64,000 nucleotides of DNA from Diphasiastrum complanatum (taxonomy: Eukaryota; Streptophyta; Lycopodiopsida; Lycopodiales; Lycopodiaceae): positions 39,257,800 through 39,321,799 of the forward strand of contig CM055092.1 of NCBI GenBank assembly GCA_029204225.1, in the 5' to 3' direction. Position 1 is the stretch's first letter, and each line of letters opens with the position of its first letter. Shown here one piece after another: positions 1-10,920 of the stretch. The translations under genes were made by a program, and so were the position numbers. The notes beneath the pieces are model-generated. The model saw only the letters and a list, made by a program, of their open reading frames with translations, did not search any database and was not told the origin of the DNA.

Positions 1-9
1 ATAAAGACT

Positions 10-1492
10 CTATAGGCCTTCTTGGTGGTTTTGAGATGGAGAGTAGGCACAAGAGAACTCTCTTTTGATGCCTTCAAGCTCACAAAAATCTTGAAATTTA
101 TTGGAGATATATTCACCACCTCCATCACTTCTAAGAGCTTTAATCTTGAATGAGAATTGCTTCTCTACATAAGCTTTGAAAATAAGGAAATGATCAAACA
201 CTATAGATTTAGAAGCAAGAAGATATATCCAAGTGAATCTTGTGAAATCATCAATGAAAGTAACAAAACAAGTGGCTCCTCCCTTGCTTGTAGTTGTTGA
301 GAAATGCACATCCGAGTGGATTAACTCCAAAGGATGCTTGCGTTTGATAGAAGATCTTGTAAATGGCTTTTTGTGAGATTTAGCAATAGCACAAGCCTCA
401 CAAGGCTTGATCTTCTTGGAGAATGACTTTGGCAAGCCAATAGCTTTGGCTTCTTTGATCATAGAGAGCATGGATTTGTAGTTGGGATGTCCCAACCTCC
501 TATGCCATAATCCCTCCATAGAGAGCTTGTTCACAAGAGCAACATTACAAGCATTCACATACTCATTTGGATCTAGTTTATAGATGCCTCCAAATCTAGA
601 TCCTAATGCAAGTATCTCATCATTCTTCTTGATAGTGCAAGTATCAACATTGAATTTTACATCAAGGCCATTATCAAGCAATTGGCCAACACTGATAAGA
701 TTCTTAGTAAGCTTAGGTACATAAAGAACTTTAGAGAGAGGAAGAACTTTAGAGGATGCAAGCTTCAAGGGAATGTTCCCTATGCCTTCAATGGGACATT
801 CAAAATCATTTGTTGTGTATATTGATTTCTTGACTCCATCATAAGGTGCAATAGAAGAGAAAGAGTCCTTGGAGCTACACATATGTGAAGAGGCTCCACT
901 ATCAATATACCATAGGCCGTCCTTCTTGAAAGGAGTAGATGAGAAACTAGAGACCATAAGAGATCCCTCTTTATCAATTGCAATAGTGTCTTCTTCTCAT
1001 TGGTAATGTTGGCTTGCTTGAATTGATTCTTCTTCTTGAAGCAATTGGTGGCATAATGGCCTTTCTTGCCACAATAAAAGCACTTGATCTTCTTCTTCTT
1101 GAGCTTGGATGATGAAGCATTAGAGGAATCATCTTCCTCCTCATCTTTGTCTTTGGATTTGACTTTGTCCTTGCTTGAGGATTGTTGATGTTGGTTCTTG
1201 CTCCTCCCTTTGTGCTTATCCTTGGCAAAGAGAGCTTTGCCATCATTATGAGTGAGAGAGAGCTTGTCCATCCTCAAGAGCTTGTACTCTTGCCTTGATT
1301 CTTTTGAAAACAGCACACTTTGGAAAGCCTCCAAACTTGGTAGCTCCTCCTTAATGGCATAGGATTGGACAAGGTTATCAAATTCACTTCTCAAGCCATT
1401 GAAAAGTTCTCTATGAATATCTTTTACTCTCAAAACATAACTAGATGCACTCTCATCACTCTTTTGGCTACTTTGAAAGATTTGATTCCTAA
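10..1492 (-). pseudogene. Ty1/copia gag-pol remnant, cut by window edge
   Basis: Reads leftward from about 1492. The gag part (1492-1000) has a UBN2-like stretch followed by a Lys-rich linker and a CCHC knuckle (CFYCGKKGHYATNC) near 1075-1030. The pol part (957-10) is in another frame: aspartic protease motif DSGAS near 900, a pre-integrase HHCC domain (HRRLGHPN ... CEAC), then the integrase core with its first Asp (HSDVHF) and second Asp (RSDGGGEY). The reading frame breaks just before the catalytic Glu, near position 40. A gag/pol frame change lies near 970-1000, and a TAG near 1488 closes the frame upstream, so the gag N-terminus, PBS and LTR are missing on the right. It once encoded a copia polyprotein. 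Reverse transcriptase and RNase H would lie beyond the left edge. Family assignment is secure; lineage is not. Confidence 0.9.
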
Positions 1493-1597
1493 GCTAGAAA
1501 TCCAATAACACTCAAAATCCACATAATCACCAAATCAATTAGATCCAAAATGAGGAGTACAATGATACTAGTAGATCCACGAGCTACCACTATGCTT

Positions 1598-1745
1598 AAC
1601 TATGATTGGACCACACTTTGTCACCTCTTAAGCCTATTGGACCATTGATCCATGCACCTCTTAATTCTATTGGACTATATTCAAGCACACCTCAAATTCC
1701 TATTGGACCTCACATGGTTCCACCTCTAAATCCTATTGGACCTCT
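1598..1745. repeat. Degenerate minisatellite, TATTGGACC core
   Basis: About five irregular units share a core of the type CCTCTTAATCCTATTGGACC, with spacing of roughly 20-45 bp. The small plus-strand ORF here is simply this repeat translated (P-L-N-P-I-G-P) and is not treated as a gene. Confidence 0.6.
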
Positions 1746-2640
1746 TAGAATTCATCAAACAAAGGCATTACACTTGTCTACACTCTAATTGGCACGAGTT
1801 TAGCCTCTTACTCTATTTTGGCTCAATAGTGGCATTACAAGTAGAAATGCATAATTTGCCATCTATGCCAAATTTGTTCCTATCAACATCCTACACCTAG
1901 ATGCTTGATGTAAAAAACATAAGACCCCTATATCTAACATAGATAATCTTTTTCAATTCTTCACAATGCCTTGAGAAGGGAAAGACTAAGGTTGGAGATT
2001 GCCCTTTACATTTGACACCAACCAATAACAAAATTCAAACAAAATCTGAATGTTTAACTCAACAACAGACCACCACAAAGCTAAATTCAAATGTCACATT
2101 GCTTAAACGGCCAGATCCAAAAAAATTTGGTCCCATAAGGCCTAATGGACATCAAGAACTGGCACAACCAGTATCAAAGCCATGTCCTAAAGCTTTTATA
2201 TTAACGATAGAAGTAAGTCTTCAGGTTCAAACATACCATGAATATCTGGACAGACAAGAGAGTCAAGCCAGCACATCCTATCCACATTGCCAATTAGGAG
2301 TGCCTATGACATTGGGAACAGTGGCACCAATGAGGATCAATATCTTCACGACTTATCATGGGATCCTCTATTGGATGGTGTGGACTACCCACTTATCGAT
2401 GGACAAGGTTATTCAAAATGGCCACCTGAATATTATTGAAAATCTGGCAAGTCCAAGTTCTTGCTACTCACCATCATATAAAGCTTGAGTTTTTACGTAA
2501 GCGAATTATATCCAGGCTTTTCCTAAAACATCCATGTCCCAACAATAAACGGGCCGACTCCACGACAAATGTAGGCATAGTGTCGAGGGACCAGCACTAC
2601 TTTGGGCCGAGGACCCTGTTGTATATATTTCCTCTACACA
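1746..2640. other. No gene seen
   Basis: AT-rich sequence. The plus-strand reading frame at 2012-2488 has no recognisable domain and no splice context. Nothing else supportable. Confidence 0.5.
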
Positions 2641-3565
2641 AATAAATAGGTGGGTCCCACCACTTAAAACACTGTTAGCCAGGCCTTACCTAGTGGGCCC
2701 CGCCACAGTACACTGTACAGTTAGAATAATAAGTGTGAGGGCAATGGTGTCCTGCATGTGTAAGCCCAACCCAATAAGCACGCAAAATGGCTAGGTAGAA
2801 CTTGAATAAAAGACTTGGGACCTAAATAGAATAAAAAAATAGAAAACTCCAAAGTCAAGTTACATGGTTCTAAGTTTAGGGAATCTCACATAAATCATGT
2901 GAGTTTGGTCCTCTTCTTATTGAACCATTAGATTGCAATCATTTTAGTTTGAATGGCTAAGATTGGCTAAGATTAGGATTCTAGCCAATTAGAAAGGGCC
3001 AATGAGAGCCAAGATGGCCTCCCCTCTCAACTATATAAGGAGTCCATTTTCCATTGTAAAGCATCATCTCTATTCTTAATAAAGCTCTAGCTCTTTTGTG
3101 TTATGCAGGGGAAGGCAAGGTTGCCGCTCCCAACGACGAACCTCTATACTACGAAGATGACACAACAACTGCAAGAAGAGTTGCCTTGCTTAAGACCTTG
3201 TGAGTGATGTTGATGTGGGCTCTGACTACTGTTATCTTTACAAGCTTATGTAATAGACATTTCGCCATTGTAGTGGAAGAAAATTGAGGATTGTCATACT
3301 CTTTGCGCGAGTCTTGTTGTGATGCAAATGTCTGTTTTTCTAAAATAGCTACTCTGCGAACTGCGGCATGATATTGTATTAATAGAACCCGGGAATGCAA
3401 ATGCGTCTTCTGGTTTTATCGTGTTGTGTGAATGATTATGAATTGGATTTAGTGTGGATGTGTACTTGTTAGAAGTTATTCTTGTTGTGATAATAGTTTA
3501 AGCCGTAGTTAAGAGTTAGCCATGATCAACTCTAGGTAGTTAGGCGGCCAACTCAATCCCTAACA
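2641..3565 (+). mobile_element. Possible solo LTR or LTR-like promoter/polyA block
   Basis: A TATA-like motif (CTATATAAGGAG, about 3032-3043) is followed 35-45 bp later by AATAAA (3079), the spacing typical of an LTR U3-R region. A TGTTAG at 2673 and a CCCTAACA ending at 3565 could be the TG...CA ends. No target duplication and no second copy were found in the window, so the boundaries and the call are tentative. Confidence 0.3.
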
Positions 3566-4696
3566 CCTTTTTGGTTATGTTGCCACATTCCCGTAGGTTG
3601 CGTAATCAAGATAGAAACTAGCAGAGGTAGCTGTAGAAAATGGAACTCTTGGTGGTAGTGATTGTTTTGGTATGTTATATATCTTTGATTGCTAGATAAA
3701 ATTAGAATTTGATAAGAATATGGTTTGAGAAATATTCTTGAAGTCTAAATACTTTCTTGAGGAAAGAGACTTTAGAATGATTTTTTTTGTTTTTTGAGTT
3801 GTGTTCTTTGGACATGCACTCCAATGGTCGCAAAAAACCAACAAATACAAACAACCCAATTGTTGAGATTCATTTTTTATCCTTCATTTTAGATTTATAG
3901 ATGTTTTATATGGCTCAAATTTGCTACTTTTAGTTATAAATCTTAGTTTTAAAAGTTTTATTTTAACCTTTTATCGATTCCAGAATGGGTTTGTGGGTTT
4001 TTTATAAAGTTAGTTTGAAACTTTTTCACAAGCATTGCGTGACTCCTATATTTTCTAGTGATTAAGTATGCCTTTGGAATCCAATAAATTATGATTGATC
4101 TAAATGTGTAAGATTGATATGGATCATAAGTATGTATCTGGTTATTATTAAAACATTATGTGAAAATGCATTGATTATTAGAAATAATGAGTAATCATCA
4201 ATTCTCGATTGAGACAAAAAAATTAGATGAGTGAATTGAAAAATGTAACTCTCTATGCTCCAATAAAAGCGCTTCATTGCACCTAAACCAATGAACCTAT
4301 TGATGTCAACAAGGGGTTGGATGGGGCGTCTGTCATGAGGCAAAGGAGTTGGTGGTGCACTAGTCGATCCATAAACTACATTTGTTTCACTTTAACAATC
4401 CAATATGAGAATATCGTCCACCATGAGTGTTTTTTTTGGTCATGGTGTAGCAACCATACATCTCATAATAACGATGGTTTGATATCAAAACCACCATCTC
4501 TCCCAACGTAATGGATTCTTGGAGATTATTCTGCCCATTTTCTTAACAGAAAAAGTAGAATAGTCATCTGACTTTTTCAAAAAAAAATTAGTGCTCATTC
4601 CACCTGTGTGTCAAGCATCAGGCGCAGGCTTGCCATGTGGCAACGTCAAATTGGTCAAAAAAGGTCCAAGTATCCATTATGCAATGGAAGGCGCCC
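3566..4696. other. No gene seen
   Basis: AT-rich stretch with short unsupported ORFs only. No domain, tRNA or repeat structure recognised. Confidence 0.5.
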
Positions 4697-4790
4697 GAGC
4701 ACATGCCATTTTGCCCGATAAGGATTTCCAAAAAAAAATCTGGAAATCCTTACTCCTCAGAATGGCATGTGCCCAGGTACTTCCATAGTA
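4697..4790. repeat. Imperfect inverted repeat, ~45-bp arms
   Basis: The left arm contains GCACATGCCATTTTG and GATAAGGATTTCCA. The right arm contains their complements, TGGAAATCCTTAC and GAATGGCATGTGC. The loop is a short A-run near 4732. A smaller hairpin (TTCTAC / GTAGAA) follows at about 4805-4831. It lies just outside the apparent 3' end of the non-LTR element and may be a foldback MITE or a target-site structure. Confidence 0.6.
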
Positions 4791-4854
4791 CATAGGGGTA
4801 TATCTTCTACCACTACTATAAGTAGTAGAAGAAATTTTCTGTTTTTATTAATAA

Positions 4855-4874
4855 AAGATGGGAAAACCCATCTT
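4855..4874 (-). other. 3'-terminal stem-loop of the non-LTR element
   Basis: A perfect 7-bp stem (AAGATGG pairs with CCATCTT) sits about 100 bp after the end of the coding region, next to an AT-rich TTATTAATAAAAA stretch. In several non-LTR clades the RT recognises a 3' hairpin of the RNA; that role here is inferred. Confidence 0.5.
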
Positions 4875-4965
4875 AATACAAAGGAATGCATGTTGAAAGC
4901 ATAAAAGCCATAAGGCGAATTGAGATACTGTACAACTATAACAAAGCAACAATCTCGCAGAGTAT

Positions 4966-7900
4966 CTACACAAAGCCTACTGCTTGGTGTAAGTCGCTAG
5001 TTAAGACAGTTGGAAGTTTAGGTAGTGTAGGAAGTTGTGAAGCAGCCATTTCTTCAACTACGACACATCGAAGTATTGCAAGTGCCTGAGTGCATTGTAA
5101 AGTCAGAGAAACTCGTTGACGATAATAAGCTGTAATGATAGATAAAGGTGAGGCACCACGTCCTTGGAGTTTCGCTGCAAAACCTGCACAAGATGATAGA
5201 AAATCATCGAATTTCTTATGCAAGCACCCATATGTTTCCAAGCAAAAGGAATAAAGTCTTCTCCAGGAGTGCGATGTGAATAAATTCGCTCTTTATCTAG
5301 AGTTGCATGAGAAGCAGCGGCACCCTGAGTAGTTGAAGCACGATGAAGGAGGTCAGGCCACGAAGGATTAGCAACAACAACATCCCCAAGCGTGCGAATC
5401 CCCTCAGGCGAAAGAACAAGATCAACTCGACGCCAAGGCGACTATCAATTAGACACGGACAAGATGTGGGCCTGCTCCTGAACAACATGAAAGCCGCACT
5501 CATGTGCAATAGATGCCAACACATCACGAATGGAATCATGAGTCATAGTGCAATCTCCGTCAGAAGGGCAACACATGAGATGAGTGCCAATAGGATCAAC
5601 AAGGTGACCACAAGAACATTTTGTCAAACCAGCTAGCACTGGATGAGGGAGACCCAACCTAACTCGAAGAGCGGTGAGAAACAACTCTAAAGAAAGACAT
5701 AAATGTGGAACAACAGGGCGCGCAACAAGCCAAGCACCAGCACCCAGGCCCGCACAAGACAGAAGGCGAGCTCGAGTCTCACCGAAAGGTGAATCACTGA
5801 GAAGCTGAGTGAAAGCATGTGAGTGGAAGCTCTCCAAAAGATACTTTTGAAAATGAGCATGCTAATGGCTAAGCAAAGTCTCAAAGGGAGGCAAAGAAGC
5901 TCGCACAAGTGGAGGGATGAGATCCTTGGCTGCACAAAGATGTTGTTGGAAAAGAAGAATGCCTATTTCTACATGAGCTACTGAATCAAGAAGAATGGGC
6001 TTGTTGTCCTGCTGAATTCGAGAGATAAGTGCAGAGGCAACAAGGGACCAACTTCCCATAAAAGCAGTTGGAGCAATAGAAGTTGTGCAAGAAAGATCAA
6101 CACCTCTGAACGAAGTGAGAAGAGAGACTTGTCGCTTAACGAACTGACCATTGGGAATACGAAAGGATTCTGAATCCATCAAGTGACCCAGAATATCTGA
6201 TAAAGTATTATTGAAATCCCATAGCAAAGCCAAAATATCAAGAGAGGGAGGAACACACCGTAGAATATAACTTGGCCGTTGAGCGAAGCATTGAGTGAGA
6301 ATGCCTAGAGCAACTTGAGCATTGCCAAGCTTTGGTAGCAAACCACCGTGACAAAGATGCGTGCCCAAAGTGTCCCGCAAAGAGGAAGCCACAAAATTTG
6401 AGAAACCTATAAGAATACCAAGCGCTCAGATCCCATCAACCAGAGTATTGAAACCTGTAGGTAAAGGGAGCTCAGGAAGGAGGCCCTGAGGACACCAAGC
6501 AACGCACTTAGAGGGATTGATAGTGAGGCCCAAAGCCGAAAGTTGTTGAGAGAAATGTAGGAAAGCCGGAAAGAAGTCATTAGCAGGTCTCACAATATGC
6601 GTGTCATCAACAATAAAGGGAAACAAACAAGAAGGAAAAGCAGCAGAAGAACGCAATGCCCGATAGTGCACCAAAGCAAAAAAGAACACCACCCAAGAGA
6701 TCACCTTGTCTGATACCATTAGCAAACGAGATAACTGAGACATCACCTGAGCAACAAGCATGACTGAAATATAGAGACGCATCCATGGAATAAAAAGAGC
6801 TAACAAACGTGATGAGTTGAGTGAGAGGACCATGAGCCACATGAAGTTCTTGTAAAATGGCCCCTCGAGAAATATAATTGAAAGCATTTTTAACATCCAC
6901 TTGAAGGACAACCTAATCTGGATGAAGATCCAAGGTAGCACGCAAAGCATGTACGACTGTCTCGCAACCGCCAGGAGTAGCACAACCAAACTGATGAGGA
7001 AACAGGTGGTCGTGAAAACTGTAACGAAGCTAAAAACCTAGAGCCCTAGAAACCAATCTGTATAAAACCTCTCCAACAACAATGGGACGCACTCCACCGC
7101 CAGGCTTATCCAAGGCTATCAAACGAGCAGCACCAAGAATATGAGCAATAGAAAGAGGAATATGGCCACATGCTACGGAAGAGCAAACTTGAAAGAGCAA
7201 ACCAAACCCGCTAGCAGAGTCATCAGGAGAAAAACAATCACGAAGATGCTCGAAAACCATACCAGAAGGACCCCCAGTTGACAAATGAGGGCTGCGAGAT
7301 TTTGAGAGCTGCAAATCGGAATCAGGTTCAAAGTCCTCAACAAAAGAGGGAAGGGAGTCATTTGTCGGTGGATGAAGAAGCTCCAAAGCCTGAAGGGTGG
7401 CAGTAGAAGGAGTAGCTGGACTTGTAGGATCTAGAGCACGAGCTGAGAATACTCACCCACTTGCCCAAGTAAAACACAACGATGCAATCGACGATGAACA
7501 AGGTGTATAGAAACACCATCCGAAGTCAAATCCCGCTGAGTAATAAGTGCATAACAGCGAAGGAAATGCTCTTCTTGCAGAGATTTTCCCAATCTCCTAA
7601 CATAAGGCAACAAATCCTGTTGCGAGTTTCCTATGACCAACATCATCACCCCGAGGAGGTAGAGGCAAACACCAGAGAGGAAAAAGCAAAAAGGCATGCC
7701 AAGCTGCAATATCAGAAGGGTTGGAAGCCAGATGAGACAAAGGTGAGGACAAAGGTCTGTGGACGTCTAAGCGCAAGGCAAAGGGAATGTGTGCACACAG
7801 ACAAGGACGAGAAAAACCCAAGTGAAAAGCGGTCAAAATATCAAGGGACCGAATCCAAGCCCAAGCCGAGTCAGGTGGCGAAGTGGGAGCAGGATGAGGT

Positions 7901-8380
7901 TCAAGGTTGACATTGGTTAATGTGAGCTGTTGACGAAAAGCAGAACAAGAGTTATGATGGCAAGAAAGACTGGCACCTTGCACATAAAGGCGACCACAGC
8001 CTGCACATGGAACACGGGGGCGAGAAGAGAAAGAAGGAAAAAGCTGAGAAACTAAAAGAGAGGAAGAAAGCTGGTGGCGAAGATAGGCCGGACAGAATGG
8101 CACCACCAGGCCAGAGGAAACAAGCAAGGAATCCGCAACATCATGGTGGGCTTCACGACGCACGCATGAAGGAAGCACTAGAAGGATGCTTTGAAGGGGA
8201 AGCAGGTCTCTTTTCTCCATGTCGAGCAAGAGGATTGAAATCCGGGAGTTGCAAAGGATGAGAAGATTCTTGAGGAACCATATTGACAGGTAAAGATCCA
8301 GCCACTGCCTCCGAAGATTCCAAAAATTGTGTGAAGCTTCCTTGTTGGCCAACAAGACCCTGCTGGCCATCAAGAGTCAA
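4966..8380 (-). pseudogene. Reverse transcriptase with C-terminal restriction-like endonuclease
   Basis: About 1,130 codons spread over at least six frame segments. 8373-7597: a C2H2-type finger (PCAGCGRLYVQG, then H and C) near 7985. 7386-7030: RT fingers with GGPSGMVFEHL and KPGGGVRPIVVGEVLYRLV. 6900-6607: motif A DVKNAFN and motif B IRQGDLLGG. 6620-6590: motif C FIVDD, so all three catalytic Asp codons survive. 6392-5862: thumb-like region. 5600-5540: Zn knuckle CSCGHLVDPIGTHLMCC. Then, in a third frame at 5437-5290, RRVDLVL ... DVVVANPS ... KERIY, which fits the Asp, Asp and Lys of a PD-(D/E)XK fold. 5241-4966 is a conserved helical tail. Total length suits a single-ORF R2-like protein. 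It would nick target DNA and prime reverse transcription there. Frameshifts show it is dead. The exact clade is not resolved. Confidence 0.75.
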
Positions 8381-9333
8381 AAGCTGTTAGAACTTCAAAA
8401 CTTCTACAAGCTATTTGTGTGATTCCTTGCTTAAAGTCCAATCATCGAAGCTTTGTGTGATTCCCTGCTGAAAGTCCAATCATCGAAGCTCTGTAGCTGA
8501 GCACTAGCCTCGAGCGCTGCCTTGAAAACGTTGTCTAACAGCTCGCTAATACCCTACATCTAAAGGGTATACATGCCTTCAGGCTAAGTGTTGATTGTGA
8601 TAGTCCTTTAAGAGCATTATCAAGTAAACGCTCAAAATCTGTTCGAAAAGATGCACCCTGACTGCTGCTAGACACTCTCTGTCTTTAAGGCTCGTGTACT
8701 CAGGAGGCTCCAATTCTAAGGATTTTATCAAGCCTTCTCAGCGTTGTGAAAAATTGTTTGAAGATGGAATATAGAAAATGGATCAGAAGGTTTGTGCAAG
8801 AATGCAGAAGACTTAGCTCAACGGGAAGCGAGGACAATGAGCGGCCGTCCTATAAAAGAAGAAGCTGATAAAAGTGCTCGCATATTTTGATCAAGTTTCA
8901 AGTACTCTTGCCTTAATGACGAAATTGTTGCTCATATCTCCTGCAGCCTGAGTGGGTCTTCTATTTTTCTTACAGAAATTCTACTAGTTCCTTCCTTTTT
9001 AGACTCTAAGTAGCGAATCATCTTTAATCATCTTCACAGCTAATGTGAGCCTTTTTCAAATATCATAAACATCTCATTGGTTCTCCCCCTGCATCTCCGT
9101 TTTTAGATCGTCCGTGGCTGTAAATCGGTCTTTGAAAGATTATACCGACCGTTAACAGCAAGCGCCAGCGGCATACTTCAGGAAAAACAGATCGATTCCG
9201 TAACTCCTTGAAGCAGAGGTCAAAGGCATCTTATACCCGCCGACTGGTGCCCTGTTCAATAAGTAGTGGGGAATAGGCTGATCCGACATACTGTATGCAG
9301 TTGGGTTTTATGGATTCTTAGCGAGGGAGAGCG
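8381..9333. other. Intergenic region and probable 5' flank of the GNAT gene
   Basis: Contains a 38-39-bp direct tandem duplication at 8413-8490 (units ending in AGTCCAATCATCGAAGC). No coding domain recognised. The GNAT promoter should lie near the right end, but no convincing TATA box is visible. Confidence 0.5.
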
Positions 9334-10289
9334 ATGGCGATGGAGAGTGTTGTGAAGGTGCCCCCATCGCTGACTCTTAAGGGAAGGCGACTGGTACTCT
9401 CATCGCCAAATCCCCAGGATGACGAAGCCATGCGCGTAATTTTTTCTGATCCCAGCAATGTGCGCCACCTGCCCGTCTTTCAACGCTCAGGGCAATGGAC
9501 AATCCAAGAAATTGTTGCACGACGAGAATCTCAAATTGCAGACCAACAACAGGTTTTTTTGCTAAGCATTAAACCTTAGATGAACTAGGTTTTATAGAGT
9601 CTCGCTGTATTTTCCCCCGGTAGGATAGGAAAAAGAGTCGGGATCTTTTGTGTTATTGTTTGTTGTGAGTTTGAATTCTAGATAAACTAGGTTTTGTAGA
9701 GTGTTGCTGTTTGTTCCTTCAGTGGAATGGGAAGAAAGAGTTCGTTTTCTTTGTATAATTCTTTTTGCCAGATTGCTCTGATAACCGATCCATTTGTAGA
9801 AATAAAAGCAGATTGAATAATGGCTTGCCGCAGAACAAGAGTCTGGTGCTCTATATCCACATACAAAGGCCCAATGGCTATGGGGAGCATCTGTCGGGAT
9901 CTGTAGATGGCATGATTGTGGCTGGAACAACAGGGTTTCGCACTGTAGACTTGAAAAGCTGCTCGGCCGAATTGGGAGTGATTGTCCATCATCATTTTTG
10001 TGGAAATGGATTGGCTACTGAGGCCATGCATCTCTGTCTATCTTACGGGTTTGAATTTCTTGGACTCCAACGGGTGGACTGGTTTACAGACAAGGATAAC
10101 CAAGACATGCGTGGATGGCTGGAAGGATTTCTAGGGTTGGAACCTGTTGGAGCATTGGAAAGCTGTGACAAAGACATGGTTGGGTATTCACTGTCACGTT
10201 CAGAATGGCAGGAGCGTGTCAATCCACTTTTAGAATGGAAAATTGGTGTTAAGGAGACACGAGAGGCAATTGATCACATTATTGCTTAG
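9334..10289 (+). CDS. GNAT-family N-acetyltransferase (RimJ/RimL-like), two exons
   Basis: Exon 1 is 9334-9552 and exon 2 is 9834-10289. They join in phase across a 281-bp GT-AG intron (CAG|GTTTTT ... CCGCAG|AAC) to give 224 residues ending at TAG. The N-terminus (LKGRRLVLSSPNPQDDEAM) is the usual opening of Acetyltransf_3-type proteins. The core strand is GTTGFRTVD, and the acetyl-CoA loop region reads HHHFCGNGLATEAM, with G-N-G-L-A as the R/Q-x-x-G-x-G/A equivalent, followed by LGLQRVDWFTDKDNQDMRGWLEGFL. It probably transfers acetyl from acetyl-CoA to an amine or protein N-terminus; the substrate is unknown. ATG 9334 is chosen because it starts the conserved N-terminus; a second in-frame ATG lies 6 bases on. 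No stops or frameshifts: this is the best intact host gene here. Confidence 0.85.
9577..9780. repeat. Diverged ~102-bp tandem duplication inside the GNAT intron
   Basis: Two copies begin TAGATGAACTAGG (9577) and TAGATAAACTAGG (9679) and stay alignable through TAGAGT...TGCTGT and a GGAA-rich stretch. Together they make up most of the 281-bp intron. Confidence 0.7.
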
Positions 10290-10518
10290 TTTTATTGGCG
10301 TGACAATGAATAATCTGACATGCCTGCCCACTGCAGAATGATCTCGACAAACACAAAAGTAGACAAGCCTCACAGAGACAGCAAGGCAAGCTAGAGGTTT
10401 GCATTTTACGGGCATGGTTAGGGTTTCTGACCTAGGTGTAACAGCTTGCGGCAATTACAGGTTGTGGCATAAGAAAGTTGCTGGCTAGTCTTGTTGTAAA
10501 TATTCATAATGAGCACGT

Positions 10519-10920
10519 GTTTCTTTGTTATCCTGCTAAAGTCAGCAGCAAAAACAGATTGAGTTCAAGAACAAGGATAGGGTCTACTGCTCTTTGTTAT
10601 AAGATTTTTCTAGGACTTTCAGCTTGTCTCTTGTGATAGTGCTTCTGGAGTTCTTTTTTTTGCAACCTCACAGTTTATTCAGAGATGGATGTTTTATGCT
10701 GGCTAATAGTCTCCTTACTATTTATTCATGATCAAGTCCAGTTTCTTTGTTCGCCTGCTAAAACCAGCAGCTAAGAGAAATCAAGCTCAAGAGCAAAGAT
10801 CACATTTACAGCTCTCTGTTGTAAGATTTTTCGTATGCGTTTCAGTTATTGGCTCTTGTGATAATGCAAATATAATTGATCTTCAGTCTCACTTTGAGAG
10901 ATCTACTCTGATGAAAGAAT
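10519..10920. repeat. Diverged ~222-bp tandem duplication
   Basis: Units start at 10519 and 10741 with GTTTCTTTGTT and share CCTGCTAAA, CAGCAGC, a CTCTTTGTTATAAG / CTCTCTGTTGTAAG block and CTTGTGATA. It lies downstream of the GNAT stop and appears non-coding. Confidence 0.7.

Larger units (their letters stand above)
4843..8400 (-). mobile_element. REL-type (R2/NeSL/Utopia-like) non-LTR retrotransposon, degraded
   Basis: Minus-strand element of about 3.5 kb. Its 3' end (left) carries a short stem-loop (4855-4874, AAGATGG/CCATCTT), then TTATTAATAAAAACAG, and no LTR. One long frame-shifted coding region fills 8380-4966 (separate entry). No LTR and no A-rich long tail are visible. The 5' boundary near 8380-8400 is uncertain. 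The domain order C2H2 finger, RT, Zn knuckle, PD-(D/E)XK nuclease matches early-branching non-LTR elements that use a restriction-like endonuclease rather than an APE nuclease. Confidence 0.7.

Noticed and set aside
6426-6989. Single ORF spanning the RT palm of the non-LTR element
   Set aside because: Only its C-terminal part is in the RT frame; the N-terminal part is a shadow of the DVKNAFN frame at 6900-6607. Treated as one frame-shifted pseudogene.
8007-8261. Lys/Glu-rich plus-strand ORF at 8.0-8.3 kb
   Set aside because: Antisense shadow of the C2H2-containing N-terminal part of the non-LTR element.
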